A stretch of DNA of 5,628 nucleotides from Bacteroidota bacterium (GTDB lineage: Bacteria; Bacteroidota; Rhodothermia; Rhodothermales; UBA10348): the NCBI GenBank assembly GCA_022571135.1, contig JACZYK010000196.1, forward strand, positions 1 through 5,628. Reading direction: 5' to 3'. The notes below the pieces were generated by a model. It did not search any database and was not told the origin of the DNA. It saw only the letters and a program-made list of their open reading frames with translations. A program made the translations under genes and the position numbers. Below, in pieces: positions 1 to 5,628 of this stretch. The stretch's first letter is position 1. The number at the start of each line of letters is the position of its first letter.

Positions 1-431
1 TATCCGGATGAAGATCGCTGCCTTTCGAGAGCGCGCCTGGCACCACACCACCAGTCCGGACTTCTCGTGATGGACTGAATAGTAATATCCGAAAAGTGAG
101 GAATCATGGAAATGAGAAGCGGCGGGATGACCTTCCAGTTTTCCCCGATGACCATATCCGCCAATTCGTCTGCTGTCCGCTCGGTCCACCGCCACTTTTC
201 TCTCAGAGCCTCAGCCTTCTTCCAGTAATTTTTATCGTCCCAGGCATGAGCGCTCTCGTCAATCGTCTTGTATATGCCACGAAGATTGAAAACCAGAAAC
301 GCTGCCATATCTTTCGACTCGTCGTCGAAAACGCTCTTTTCGGCCAGTAGCCGCAGCGCCTCGGCGCACGATCGAAGGTGTGCCCTGCGCCGTTTCGCCG
401 GAGTATCTCCGGTCGTGATAATTCTACCCAT
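1..431 (-). CDS. Conserved uncharacterised protein, N-terminal 143 residues (3' end beyond window)
   Basis: Reading the minus strand from the ATG at 431-429 gives an open frame of 143 codons with no stop before the window edge. The product begins MGRIITTGDTPAKRRR and is soluble-looking and probably mostly helical. It has a strongly basic start, an acidic middle and several aromatic stretches: AWDDKNYWKK at residues 63-72, EKWRW at 78-82 and DWWCG at 126-130. There is no signal peptide or membrane segment. Its wording resembles an uncharacterised family I recall from Rhodothermota and Chloroflexi, with conserved SCAEALRLLA, DMAAFLVFNLRGI and Trp-rich segments; this is memory, not a search result. 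A weak purine run (ACGGGA) lies just before the ATG. Its stable composition and sensible protein text contrast with the broken regulator gene 65 bases upstream. The function is unknown and I do not propose one. The plus-strand frames across this stretch look like shadows. Confidence 0.8.
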   Translation of the reverse strand, partial: MGRIITTGDTPAKRRRAHLRSCAEALRLLAEKSVFDDESKDMAAFLVFNLRGIYKTIDESAHAWDDKNYWKKAEALREKWRWTERTADELADMVIGENWKVIPPLLISMIPHFSDITIQSITRSPDWWCGARRALERQRSSSG

Positions 432-496
432 GAATTCCCGTGATGACTGAAACGAAGAAAGCGTTAACAGACCCTAAAGGTAATCATCTGAGAATC

Positions 497-883
497 CTAA
501 AATCGAAGTCTGAGTGCCGAGGTCAGTGTCGCGATGAGTTTCTCGTTCTGCCAGGACTTCATCACCAAGTCCGTGGCTCCCGTCTTGATGGCCTGTACCG
601 CCATTTCCACGTCACCGAAAGCCATAACGCAGGACGACAACAGCCGAAGGATCCAGCTCCAGAATCTTATCCAGCCAGTTAAACCCCTCCTTTCCACTGC
701 TTACATCGCCCGTGAAATTCATGTCGAGAAGGATAACGTCGTACTGCTCGTTCTGAAGCAGAGTCGGATTCTGCTCCGGCCTCTTTTCAGTATACACGAG
801 GCGCGCATATTTCTTCAACAGCAGCCTTACTGCCTATAGTTTAGGTCTGCGTCATCGTCTACATTCAGAATGCGACCCAGCAG
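497..883 (-). pseudogene. Remnant of a NtrC-type response regulator: receiver domain with two frameshifts, output domains missing
   Basis: Three minus-strand frames, joined in order, rebuild one receiver domain. The first (about 883-826) reads LLGRILNVDDDAD, containing the acidic pocket of the first strand. The second (about 830-630) runs from VRLLLKKYARLVYTEKRPEQ through YDVILLDMNFTGDVSSGKEG to DPSAVVVL and holds the phospho-acceptor Asp in LLDMNF. The third (about 628-497) reads AFGDVEMAVQAIKTGATDLV, then MKSWQNEKL and LTSALRLRF, then a TAG stop. The joins need one frameshift near 828-846 and about one extra base near 616-630. The second removes the normal switch Thr/Ser region before the AFGD segment. 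The usual KP after the fourth strand is KS. The frame ends where a full-length protein would enter the sigma-54 interaction (AAA+) and helix-turn-helix domains, and only 65 bases remain before the next gene, so those domains are gone. In related genomes this regulator type often neighbours ABC efflux genes, which fits the adaptor and ATPase nearby. I judge it non-functional; sequencing error could explain the frameshifts but not the missing domains. Confidence 0.85.
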
Positions 884-1288
884 GCGTATCTGTCTTTTTA
901 TTGGAGTTTACTTTCGTATCGCCGCGGACCAATTCCTGCAATTCGAAGGGCGAATGCAACATTGAGCTAGTCGCTCCGTGAAGTGTATCGGCTTCGACGC
1001 ACGAACCGTCCGATTTCCGGAGCGGGGTCTCCAAACTCTGTTCCCGATCGTATTCGAAGCTCTTTGGAAGCGGATGCGAGATGAAATCGGATAATCGTTC
1101 TTTCTCAGTGTACGAAATCGGACACTTGATGTAACGCGTTCGTACATCATAGTTCTGGGTTTCGTCACCATTTCCGTACCGAACGGCCAACAGACGTTGC
1201 TCTTCAGGACTGTCATGGCCCTTGTTGTCTTGACTACATCGTCAGAAGCACAGCCGAGGAAGCCAGACGAGCGACACAGACCAGAGCA
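884..1288. other. Stretch of about 400 bases without a recognisable gene, upstream of the adaptor gene
   Basis: I read all six frames here. The longest is a minus-strand frame of about 112 codons (1190-852) whose product has no recognisable motif and whose end overlaps the start of the regulator relic in another frame. A second minus-strand frame (1216-908) is rich in Arg, Ser and Thr, as out-of-frame readings often are. The plus strand is interrupted by stops, including TGA at 1127-1129 in the adaptor's frame. I found no convincing -35/-10 pair, sigma-54 (-24/-12) site or terminator. The adaptor's promoter should lie here, since the upstream relic is on the opposite strand. The stretch may also contain eroded remains of the regulator gene's former neighbour, which I cannot identify. 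Confidence 0.5.
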
Positions 1289-2647
1289 TTGACAGAAGAC
1301 CCGAATAAGAAACCGAATCCTATCGCACCTCTACTCGCACCGAGAGGGAGTGGCACACCGTCTAGCGGTCTCTCAATGGGCGGCGGCGAAGGGATGGACG
1401 TGCAGCTGGAGAAAAAGACGTGGACGACCCGGCGCATTCTCATGCTCGTTGGAGGAATTGCCTTCATCGCCCTCGTGGTGTGGGGTCTCTCAACAATGAC
1501 AGGAGGACGCCGATTGAACGTGGATCGAGAACGCGTCACGATCTCTGAAGTCAAATTTGCACCATTCCAGGAGATGATTTCCGTGACCGGTAACGTGTTG
1601 CCGCGAACAACCGTGTACCTGGACGCCGTCGAGGGTGGTCGCATCGAGGAGATCTTCGTCCTCGAAGGCGAGATGGTGGAGAAAGACCAGCCGATTCTGC
1701 GTCTTTCGAATCCGCAACTCCAGCTGAGTCTCCTGACGGCCGAGACCAACCACATCGAGCAGATCAACCGGCTCGAGAGCACGCGTTTTCAGGTCGAACA
1801 GGCGAACATGAACATGCGCCAGTCGCTGACTGACATGGAGTACCAAATCCTGCGTCTCAAACGCGACTACGATCGGAATCAGAATCTCATGTCGGGGCAG
1901 CTCATTTCGGCTGCGGAATTTGAAGCCACCGAGGACGAATACGAATACTACGTCCGACGCCGTCAGTTGACGCTCACGGCGTATCGCCAGGACTCCCTGC
2001 GACAGGTGATCCAGATCGCTCGGATGGAGAGCGCCATCGATCGGATGGACGAGAACTTCACGGTGATCCAGCAGCGGCAGGATAACCTCACGCTTCGCGC
2101 CCCCGTCGACGGCCAGCTTTCCCAGCTCAACGCTGAACTGGGTGAAATGAAAAGCGCGGGATTCCGGTTCGGACAGGTAGACAAGACAGACGCGGTAAAA
2201 GTGCGCGCAGGTGTGGACGAATTCCATATCAGGCGGGTCATGCCGGGCCAGCGTGCCATCACACTTCAGATCGGAGACATCGAGTACGAAATGATCGTAC
2301 AGCGCGTTTTTCCCGAAGTTCAGAACGGCCGTTTTGACGTCGATCTGGATTTCGTCGGACAGGTGCCTCCGGGCATTCGGCGAGGTCAGACCGTTCGGTT
2401 CAGACTCGAAATGAGTGATCCGGCCGACGCGATCATCATACCGCAGGGCGGATTTTACCAGACGACGGGCGGAAACTGGATCTACGTGATGGATTCCTCC
2501 GGCGATTATGCCGAAAAGCGGGCCATCCGCCTCGGTCGAAAAAATCTACAGGTATACGAAGTCCTGGAAGGGCTCCAGGAGGGAGAACGCATCGTCACGT
2601 CCTCCTATAACACATTCAACGAGGTGGATCGCCTCGTATTCAGATAA
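1289..2647 (+). CDS. Efflux periplasmic adaptor (membrane fusion protein, HlyD/MacA type)
   Basis: This 452-residue protein should link an inner-membrane ABC exporter to an outer-membrane channel. A cytoplasmic Pro/Gly-rich tail (1-45) leads into one membrane helix (about 50-69, ILMLVGGIAFIALVVWGL). The first half of the lipoyl-like domain follows (about 100-143, GNVLPRTTVYLDAVEGGRIE and VLEGEMVEKDQPILRLSN). A long charged helical hairpin spans about 145-262. The second lipoyl half is at 267-287 (LTLRAPVDGQL), then a beta-barrel (about 300-372) and a membrane-proximal domain (about 380-452, ending near EGLQEGERIVTSSYNTF). The length is normal and the frame is unbroken. The start is TTG, chosen because the MTEDPNKKPNPIAPLL beginning matches my memory of relatives. 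ATG codons at 1376 and 1394 are alternatives that keep the membrane helix. No clear Shine-Dalgarno site precedes the TTG. The partner ATPase follows after 105 bases. The substrate is unknown. Confidence 0.93.
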   Translation: MTEDPNKKPNPIAPLLAPRGSGTPSSGLSMGGGEGMDVQLEKKTWTTRRILMLVGGIAFIALVVWGLSTMTGGRRLNVDRERVTISEVKFAPFQEMISVTGNVLPRTTVYLDAVEGGRIEEIFVLEGEMVEKDQPILRLSNPQLQLSLLTAETNHIEQINRLESTRFQVEQANMNMRQSLTDMEYQILRLKRDYDRNQNLMSGQLISAAEFEATEDEYEYYVRRRQLTLTAYRQDSLRQVIQIARMESAIDRMDENFTVIQQRQDNLTLRAPVDGQLSQLNAELGEMKSAGFRFGQVDKTDAVKVRAGVDEFHIRRVMPGQRAITLQIGDIEYEMIVQRVFPEVQNGRFDVDLDFVGQVPPGIRRGQTVRFRLEMSDPADAIIIPQGGFYQTTGGNWIYVMDSSGDYAEKRAIRLGRKNLQVYEVLEGLQEGERIVTSSYNTFNEVDRLVFR

Positions 2648-2752
2648 AAGTCACGCTCGGACAGGGGGCCGTGCAAATGGATGTAACCCTTTGGATTGTC
2701 TATACGATATGATACCAAACGAAATTGCCTTTCATCTTTACCACTGCAGACA

Positions 2753-3457
2753 ATGATAAAGACAGTCAATCTGAAAAAGACGTATCGGACGGAAGAGGTT
2801 GAGACAACCGCTCTGAACAACGTCAATCTCGAAATCAAGGAGGGAGAGTTCGTCTCAGTCATGGGCCCTTCGGGCTGTGGAAAGTCCACTCTTCTGAACA
2901 TCATCGGCCTTCTGGACAATCCGACGGATGGCGAGTTTTACTTCCTCGACACCGAGGTATCGCAATTATCCGAACGCCGGCGCGCTCAGCTCAGAAAGGG
3001 CAACATCGGCTTCGTATTCCAGAGCTTCAATCTGATTGACGAGCTTACGGTTTACGAAAACGTCGAACTTCCGCTGCTCTACCTGGGCATGAGTTCCGAC
3101 GAGAGGAAAGCTCGCGTCAACGCGGCGCTCGAGTCGGTACATATCGTGCACCGCCAGAAACACTTCCCGCAGCAGCTGTCGGGTGGACAGCAGCAGCGTG
3201 TCGCTATTTCCCGTTCCGTCGTCGCGGGCCCGAAACTCATCCTCGCTGATGAGCCCACGGGTAATCTCGACTCCACGCAAGGCGAGGAGGTCATGAAGCT
3301 GCTCATGCAGATGAATGAAGCGGGTACGACGATCATCATGGTAACGCACTCCCCGGCCAACGCGGAGTACAGCCATCGTATCATTCACCTGTTCGACGGT
3401 CACGTAGTGACGGACAACTTCAGTCACAGCCACTACACTCACGCGGACTCACGCTAG
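2753..3457 (+). CDS. ABC transporter ATP-binding protein (LolD/MacB-type)
   Basis: This 234-residue cytoplasmic ATPase should drive a MacB/FtsX-type exporter by binding and hydrolysing ATP. All family motifs are intact: Walker A GPSGCGKST (38-46), Q-loop Gln90 in FVFQSFNL, signature LSGGQQQR (142-149), Walker B LILADEP with catalytic Glu167, D-loop NLDS (171-174) and the switch His199 in VTHS. The insert NLIDELTVYENVELPL and the overall length are those of the LolD/MacB group. I chose the ATG at 2753 because MIKTVNLKKTY is the normal start of the family; an upstream TTG at 2696 would add 19 residues without homology. The ribosome site is weak. It lies 105 bases after the adaptor gene on the same strand and is probably cotranscribed, although an AT-rich patch (about 2700-2715) could hold a promoter. 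The C-terminus carries a short His-rich tail (SHSHYTH, 224-230), unusual for this group. No permease follows, so the exporter is incomplete here. Confidence 0.95.
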   Translation: MIKTVNLKKTYRTEEVETTALNNVNLEIKEGEFVSVMGPSGCGKSTLLNIIGLLDNPTDGEFYFLDTEVSQLSERRRAQLRKGNIGFVFQSFNLIDELTVYENVELPLLYLGMSSDERKARVNAALESVHIVHRQKHFPQQLSGGQQQRVAISRSVVAGPKLILADEPTGNLDSTQGEEVMKLLMQMNEAGTTIIMVTHSPANAEYSHRIIHLFDGHVVTDNFSHSHYTHADSR

Positions 3458-3869
3458 TCGACGCGGGGCGGAGCGACAGAAAGCAGAGCCGGCCAATAGA
3501 GGCCGAGGTCAGTCACGATCGCTCCGGTTATTTCCCAACTGCGCTCAGCGGATGCTCAGGTTTATCCGGAACCGTCGATTAGAGAGCATCTTGAATTAGA
3601 TTTGTATTCGCGTACCCTAACTTCGTGAGGATCAGACGGTCGAGGTCGCAGTTACATTCGATGGCCGCAAGAGACAGATGAACTAACTACTCGAATCCTT
3701 CGACTGGATACTCGGGGGCGCATATCCGGGTCGACGAATGGAGCGGCTTCGCTCCCATATCGATACAGTACGATCCTTCCTGGGAACTCGTACGGATCGG
3801 TATTCCGGACGGTTTGCTCGTTCCCGTCATGTTTCGTCACCGCGTTTTAGAATCCACCTGATCGATATC
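3458..3869. other. Stretch of about 410 bases without a clear gene, where the exporter permease would be expected
   Basis: All frames between the ATPase stop and the secreted-protein start are short or lack recognisable protein text. The secreted protein's frame stays open back to an ATG at 3738, but the 44 added residues are Arg/Ser-rich and would precede a good signal peptide, so I treat them as untranslated. A minus-strand frame (3840-3652, 62 codons) has no motif I know. TAGATTTG at 3597-3604 matches the Bacteroidota -7 consensus TAnnTTTG, but no matching TTG lies about 20 bases upstream, so it is only a weak promoter candidate for the downstream genes. I found no trace of an FtsX/MacB permease such as its transmembrane helices or characteristic N-terminus. 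Confidence 0.5.
3490..3505 (+). other. Short GC hairpin after the ATPase gene, possible weak terminator
   Basis: CGGCC (3490-3494) pairs with GGCCG (3501-3505) around the loop AATAGA, 33 bases past the ATPase stop. The stem is only five base pairs and no U-tract follows, so it is not a canonical intrinsic terminator. It could still mark the 3' end of the adaptor-ATPase transcript, or be chance. Confidence 0.2.
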
Positions 3870-4655
3870 GTGAGAAACTACTTTGTCCGTTTAGCCGCCC
3901 TGTCTATTCTCCTGACAGGGTCGGACTTCATGGCCGCCGCACAGGACAGCGGCATCGAAACCCGCCTCGTTATTCGCGTCCTTGCACACGACGCCAAGCT
4001 CATAGGATCGAACGTCGGGGGCGCACACATCGTCATAAAGGAAGTCAGTTCCGGGCGTGTTCTGGCAGACGGTGTGCAGGAGGGAGATACCGGGAATACG
4101 CAAAAAATCATCGTGGAGCCGCACATGCGACACGGCGAGCGATTTAACACGGAAGGCGCCGCAGCCTTCGTGGCTACGCTTTTCCTGGAACGGCCTACAG
4201 TGATAGAAATCGCCGCTTACGCTCCACTCGGAAATCCCGAGGCGACTTTGCGCAGCACGAAGCAGATGCTGGTTGTCCCCGGTCGTCACGTGGAAGGCGA
4301 AGGCATCGTACTGGAATTGAACGGATTCACGGTCGACTGGCTGACGCCTGATCCTGAGGAGACCGTCGATAGTGAAGCAGAACTCTCCATCCGGGTGAAG
4401 GTGACTATGCTTTGCGGTTGCCCGACTCAGCCGGGAGGTCTCTGGGATGCGGCGTTCATCGATGTGGTTGCCCGTGTCATTGAGGAGGGTCGCGTACTGC
4501 AGGAAACCCCCTTCTCTTTTTCGGGCGAGACCAGCGTCTACGAAGGAGTCGTTAGAGCACCGAACGCCGGGAGGTACTTGATTGAAATTCTGGCTATGGA
4601 CGACGAGCACGGCAACTTCGGCCGGGCCGTTCGGACAATCACCGTAATCGACTGA
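3870..4655 (+). CDS. Secreted protein of unknown function with a CGCP...PGGLWDA motif
   Basis: From the GTG at 3870 the product is 261 residues. It starts with a clear Sec signal peptide: basic n-region (RNYFVR), hydrophobic core (LAALSILLTG) and an AAA-Q cleavage site after residue 24, so it is exported to the periplasm or beyond. There is no lipobox. The mature part looks like two beta-sandwich domains. Domain one (about 26-155) has alternating strands such as TRLVIRVL, GAHIVIKEV and TVIEIAAYAPLG. Domain two (about 165-261) contains LCGCPTQPGGLWDA (181-194) and ends in Ig-like strands (GRYLIEILAMDDEHGNFGRA). The two Cys two apart (182 and 184) could form a disulfide or bind metal; this is inference. 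I recall similar CGCP..PGG.WD segments in unnamed proteins of Bacteroidota relatives, with no function assigned. The GTG is chosen because it places the signal peptide at the N-terminus; an ATG at 3738 would bury it. It ends seven bases before the dehydrogenase, so the two are probably cotranscribed. Confidence 0.8.
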   Translation: MRNYFVRLAALSILLTGSDFMAAAQDSGIETRLVIRVLAHDAKLIGSNVGGAHIVIKEVSSGRVLADGVQEGDTGNTQKIIVEPHMRHGERFNTEGAAAFVATLFLERPTVIEIAAYAPLGNPEATLRSTKQMLVVPGRHVEGEGIVLELNGFTVDWLTPDPEETVDSEAELSIRVKVTMLCGCPTQPGGLWDAAFIDVVARVIEEGRVLQETPFSFSGETSVYEGVVRAPNAGRYLIEILAMDDEHGNFGRAVRTITVID

Positions 4656-4662
4656 AAACCTC

Positions 4663-5274
4663 ATGCCGTTCTCGAATCAAACCATCTGGATTACCGGCGC
4701 TTCTTCCGGTATCGGCGAAGCACTCGCGTACACTTTTGCCCGCCAGCGAGCCAACGTCGTCCTTTCGGCCCGACGGGTCGAGAGACTCGAGCGGGTGCGC
4801 CTGGGTTGTACGCGACCGAACGACCACATGGTTCTTCCGCTCGACGTCGCCATGCCGGATACTCACGAGGCCGCGTACGGAAAGATCATCGAGCGATTTG
4901 GCAAGGTCGATATCCTCGTCAACAACAGCGGCGTTGGTCAGCGCGCACGGATATCGGAGACGACATTGGATGTCGAACGTCGCATCATGGACGTGAACTA
5001 CTTCGGAACGCTTTCGGTTACTCACATCGTGCTGCCGGACATGCTCAAACGGAATTCGGGTAAGATCGTCGTCATCAGCAGTGTTCTGGGAAAAATCAGC
5101 ATCCCTTTCCGTTCCTCCTATGCCGCCTCGAAGCACGCGCTCCACGGCTATTTCGAGTCTCTGCGTATCGAGTTGGCCGATACCGGCGTGGACATCTCGA
5201 TCATCTGTCCTGGATTCATCCAGACCGATATCAGCGTGCATTCGCTGATTGCCGACGGAAAGGAACACGGCTGA
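4663..5274 (+). CDS. Short-chain dehydrogenase/reductase, ended early by an in-frame TGA
   Basis: This Rossmann-fold oxidoreductase of the classical SDR family uses NAD(P)(H) to reduce or oxidise a carbonyl/alcohol substrate that cannot be named from sequence. The 203 residues include TGASSGIG (11-18) for the cofactor, Asp61 after strand three, NNSG (87-90), the catalytic tetrad Asn112, Ser140, Tyr153 and Lys157 (YAASK), and PG at 183-184 followed by the cofactor-contacting Thr188. Arg37-Arg38 after strand two suggest NADP(H) preference. It reads most like the DHRS7B-type group (NALTADG..G.MD), whose members are about 260-320 residues long. This frame stops at TGA 5272-5274, yet the same frame continues at once with the missing C-terminus (5275-5478); together they give about 271 codons. 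The product as it stands lacks the substrate-lid and C-terminal helices and may be inactive. The ATG at 4663 fits the family start, seven bases after the secreted-protein stop, without a clear Shine-Dalgarno site. Confidence 0.9.
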   Translation: MPFSNQTIWITGASSGIGEALAYTFARQRANVVLSARRVERLERVRLGCTRPNDHMVLPLDVAMPDTHEAAYGKIIERFGKVDILVNNSGVGQRARISETTLDVERRIMDVNYFGTLSVTHIVLPDMLKRNSGKIVVISSVLGKISIPFRSSYAASKHALHGYFESLRIELADTGVDISIICPGFIQTDISVHSLIADGKEHG

Positions 5275-5478
5275 ATGGACAGTGCCCAGGCCGGCGGAAG
5301 GCCGGTTGATAAATTCAGCGACAAAGCGGTGCGTGCGATTCGCAAAGCTCGTGCGGAGGCGTTGATAGGCGGAAAGGAGATGCTCGCGATCTATATACAG
5401 CGATTTTTTCCGCGATTGTACCGGTTCATTCTTCCCAGGGTGTTCCCCGTGCGGCAGGGACAAACCCTCTCTAATTGA
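5275..5478 (+). pseudogene. Severed C-terminal part of the short-chain dehydrogenase, in the same frame after the TGA
   Basis: The 67 codons after the TGA begin MDSAQAGGRPVDKF and include KAVRAIRKARAEALIGGKE, AIYIQRFFPRLYRFILPR and a TGA stop at 5476-5478. This matches the tail of the DHRS7B-like group, in which an ADG..G.MD segment is followed by an AI.KGK.E..IGGKE-type helix and a basic, hydrophobic, probably membrane-associating end. No bases are missing: one codon is simply TGA where the family has Val, Lys or similar residues. The ATG directly after the stop could allow re-initiation, giving two pieces, but this piece has no catalytic residues of its own. The retained protein text shows the interruption is recent, bypassed, or a sequence error. 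Confidence 0.8.
5289..5307 (+). other. Stem-loop just downstream of the in-frame TGA
   Basis: CCGGC (5291-5295) and GCCGG (5301-5305) form a five-pair GC stem around a GGAAG loop, extended by two G-U pairs (5289-5290 with 5306-5307). The loop begins 21 bases after the TGA at 5272-5274. It lies inside the dehydrogenase coding frame, so codon choice alone may produce it. Its size, distance and G-rich loop start are roughly compatible with bacterial SECIS rules, but the pairing is short and no selenoprotein is known in this family. Confidence 0.3.
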
Positions 5479-5628
5479 TCGGAGCAGTGCAATTCTTTGC
5501 CGTCCTTCGCCTGCCCATGTCGAACTCCTCCCGCGAGCAACTTGTTGCCTACGCTCCCAATCAGAGGGACACTCGCTCCAGCATCCTCGCTACCCCCAAT
5601 TATCGCCCGCCGGAGTGTCTCGGCAAGT
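5479..5628. other. End of window, no recognisable gene
   Basis: A plus-strand frame is open from the TTG at 5475 (overlapping the dehydrogenase stop) or the ATG at 5517 (MSNSSREQLVAYAPNQRD) to the window edge. A minus-strand frame is also open from the edge to about 5390. Neither shows a motif I know, and the minus frame would overlap the dehydrogenase tail. I see no terminator hairpin after the dehydrogenase. Either frame could be part of a gene beyond the edge, but the sequence here does not decide it. Confidence 0.35.

Noticed and set aside
516..530. Shared GCCGAGGTCAGT string at about 517 and 3503, as a possible repeat
   Set aside because: Only about 12 bases match, one copy is explained by coding sequence, and the flanks diverge; chance is sufficient.
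852..1190. Minus-strand frame of 112 codons upstream of the regulator relic
   Set aside because: No recognisable motif, it overlaps the relic's N-terminus in another frame, and it lies in a stretch where other frames look equally random. I cannot support it as a gene.
1214..1236. Possible sigma-54 promoter (TGGCCC...TTG) before the adaptor gene
   Set aside because: The GC doublet does not fall at the -12 position relative to the GG, so the spacing rule is not met.
1490..2227. Long minus-strand open frame of 245 codons
   Set aside because: It is antisense to the adaptor gene, whose protein is clearly recognisable; the minus frame reads as a codon-bias shadow.
3460..3537. Minus-strand frame reading ITGAIVTDLGLYWPALL opposite the end of the ATPase gene
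   Set aside because: Only about 33 codons after a stop, with no start codon and no family I recognise.
3597..3604. TAGATTTG as a Bacteroidota-type promoter
   Set aside because: It matches TAnnTTTG but lacks a TTG at the required upstream distance and lies about 265 bases from the next start codon, so it is not listed as a feature.
3870..3905. Resemblance of VRNYFVRLA to the N-terminus of FtsX/MacB-type permeases (M.RNYF..A.RNL)
   Set aside because: The sequence goes straight into a signal-peptide core and an AAA-Q cleavage site, with no permease-like continuation, so the likeness is probably chance.
4639..5463. Minus-strand open frame of 274 codons opposite the dehydrogenase
   Set aside because: It is antisense to conserved SDR sequence and rich in His, Arg and Asp, as expected of a shadow frame.

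Overview
The window looks like chromosomal DNA of a moderately GC-rich bacterium (about 54% GC by eye). It probably belongs to the Bacteroidota/Rhodothermota side of the tree. The reasons are the style of the efflux adaptor and its ATPase partner, a NtrC-type receiver whose wording (LLDMNFT..VSSGKEG..WLDKILE) is typical of that group, and a general lack of strong Shine-Dalgarno sites. This placement comes from remembered family resemblance, not from a search.

Layout, left to right. Positions 1-431 (minus strand) hold the first 143 residues of a conserved uncharacterised protein that runs off the left edge. Positions 497-883 (minus) hold the remains of a NtrC-type response-regulator receiver domain, broken by two frameshifts and with no AAA+ or DNA-binding part. 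About 400 bases without a recognisable gene follow. On the plus strand come an intact membrane-fusion (HlyD/MacA-type) adaptor protein at 1289-2647 and a LolD/MacB-type ABC ATPase at 2753-3457. Another roughly 410-base stretch shows no clear gene. It is followed by a secreted protein of unknown function with a CGCP...PGGLWDA motif (3870-4655). Seven bases later comes a short-chain dehydrogenase (4663-5274), stopped by a TGA whose reading frame continues without a gap into the missing C-terminal part of the same family (5275-5478). The last 150 bases hold nothing recognisable.

How the parts fit: the adaptor and ATPase are two of the three classes of subunit of a tripartite ABC exporter, but the FtsX/MacB-type permease usually encoded beside them is absent. 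The neighbouring response regulator is a relic. Together with the interrupted dehydrogenase this suggests a locus in decay or recently rearranged. The alternative is an assembly carrying several small errors. I see no CRISPR array, tRNA, rRNA, insertion sequence or phage module. The most interesting point is the in-frame TGA in the dehydrogenase, which has a short GC-rich hairpin just downstream. A nonsense mutation is the likeliest reading, but recoding can be tested.
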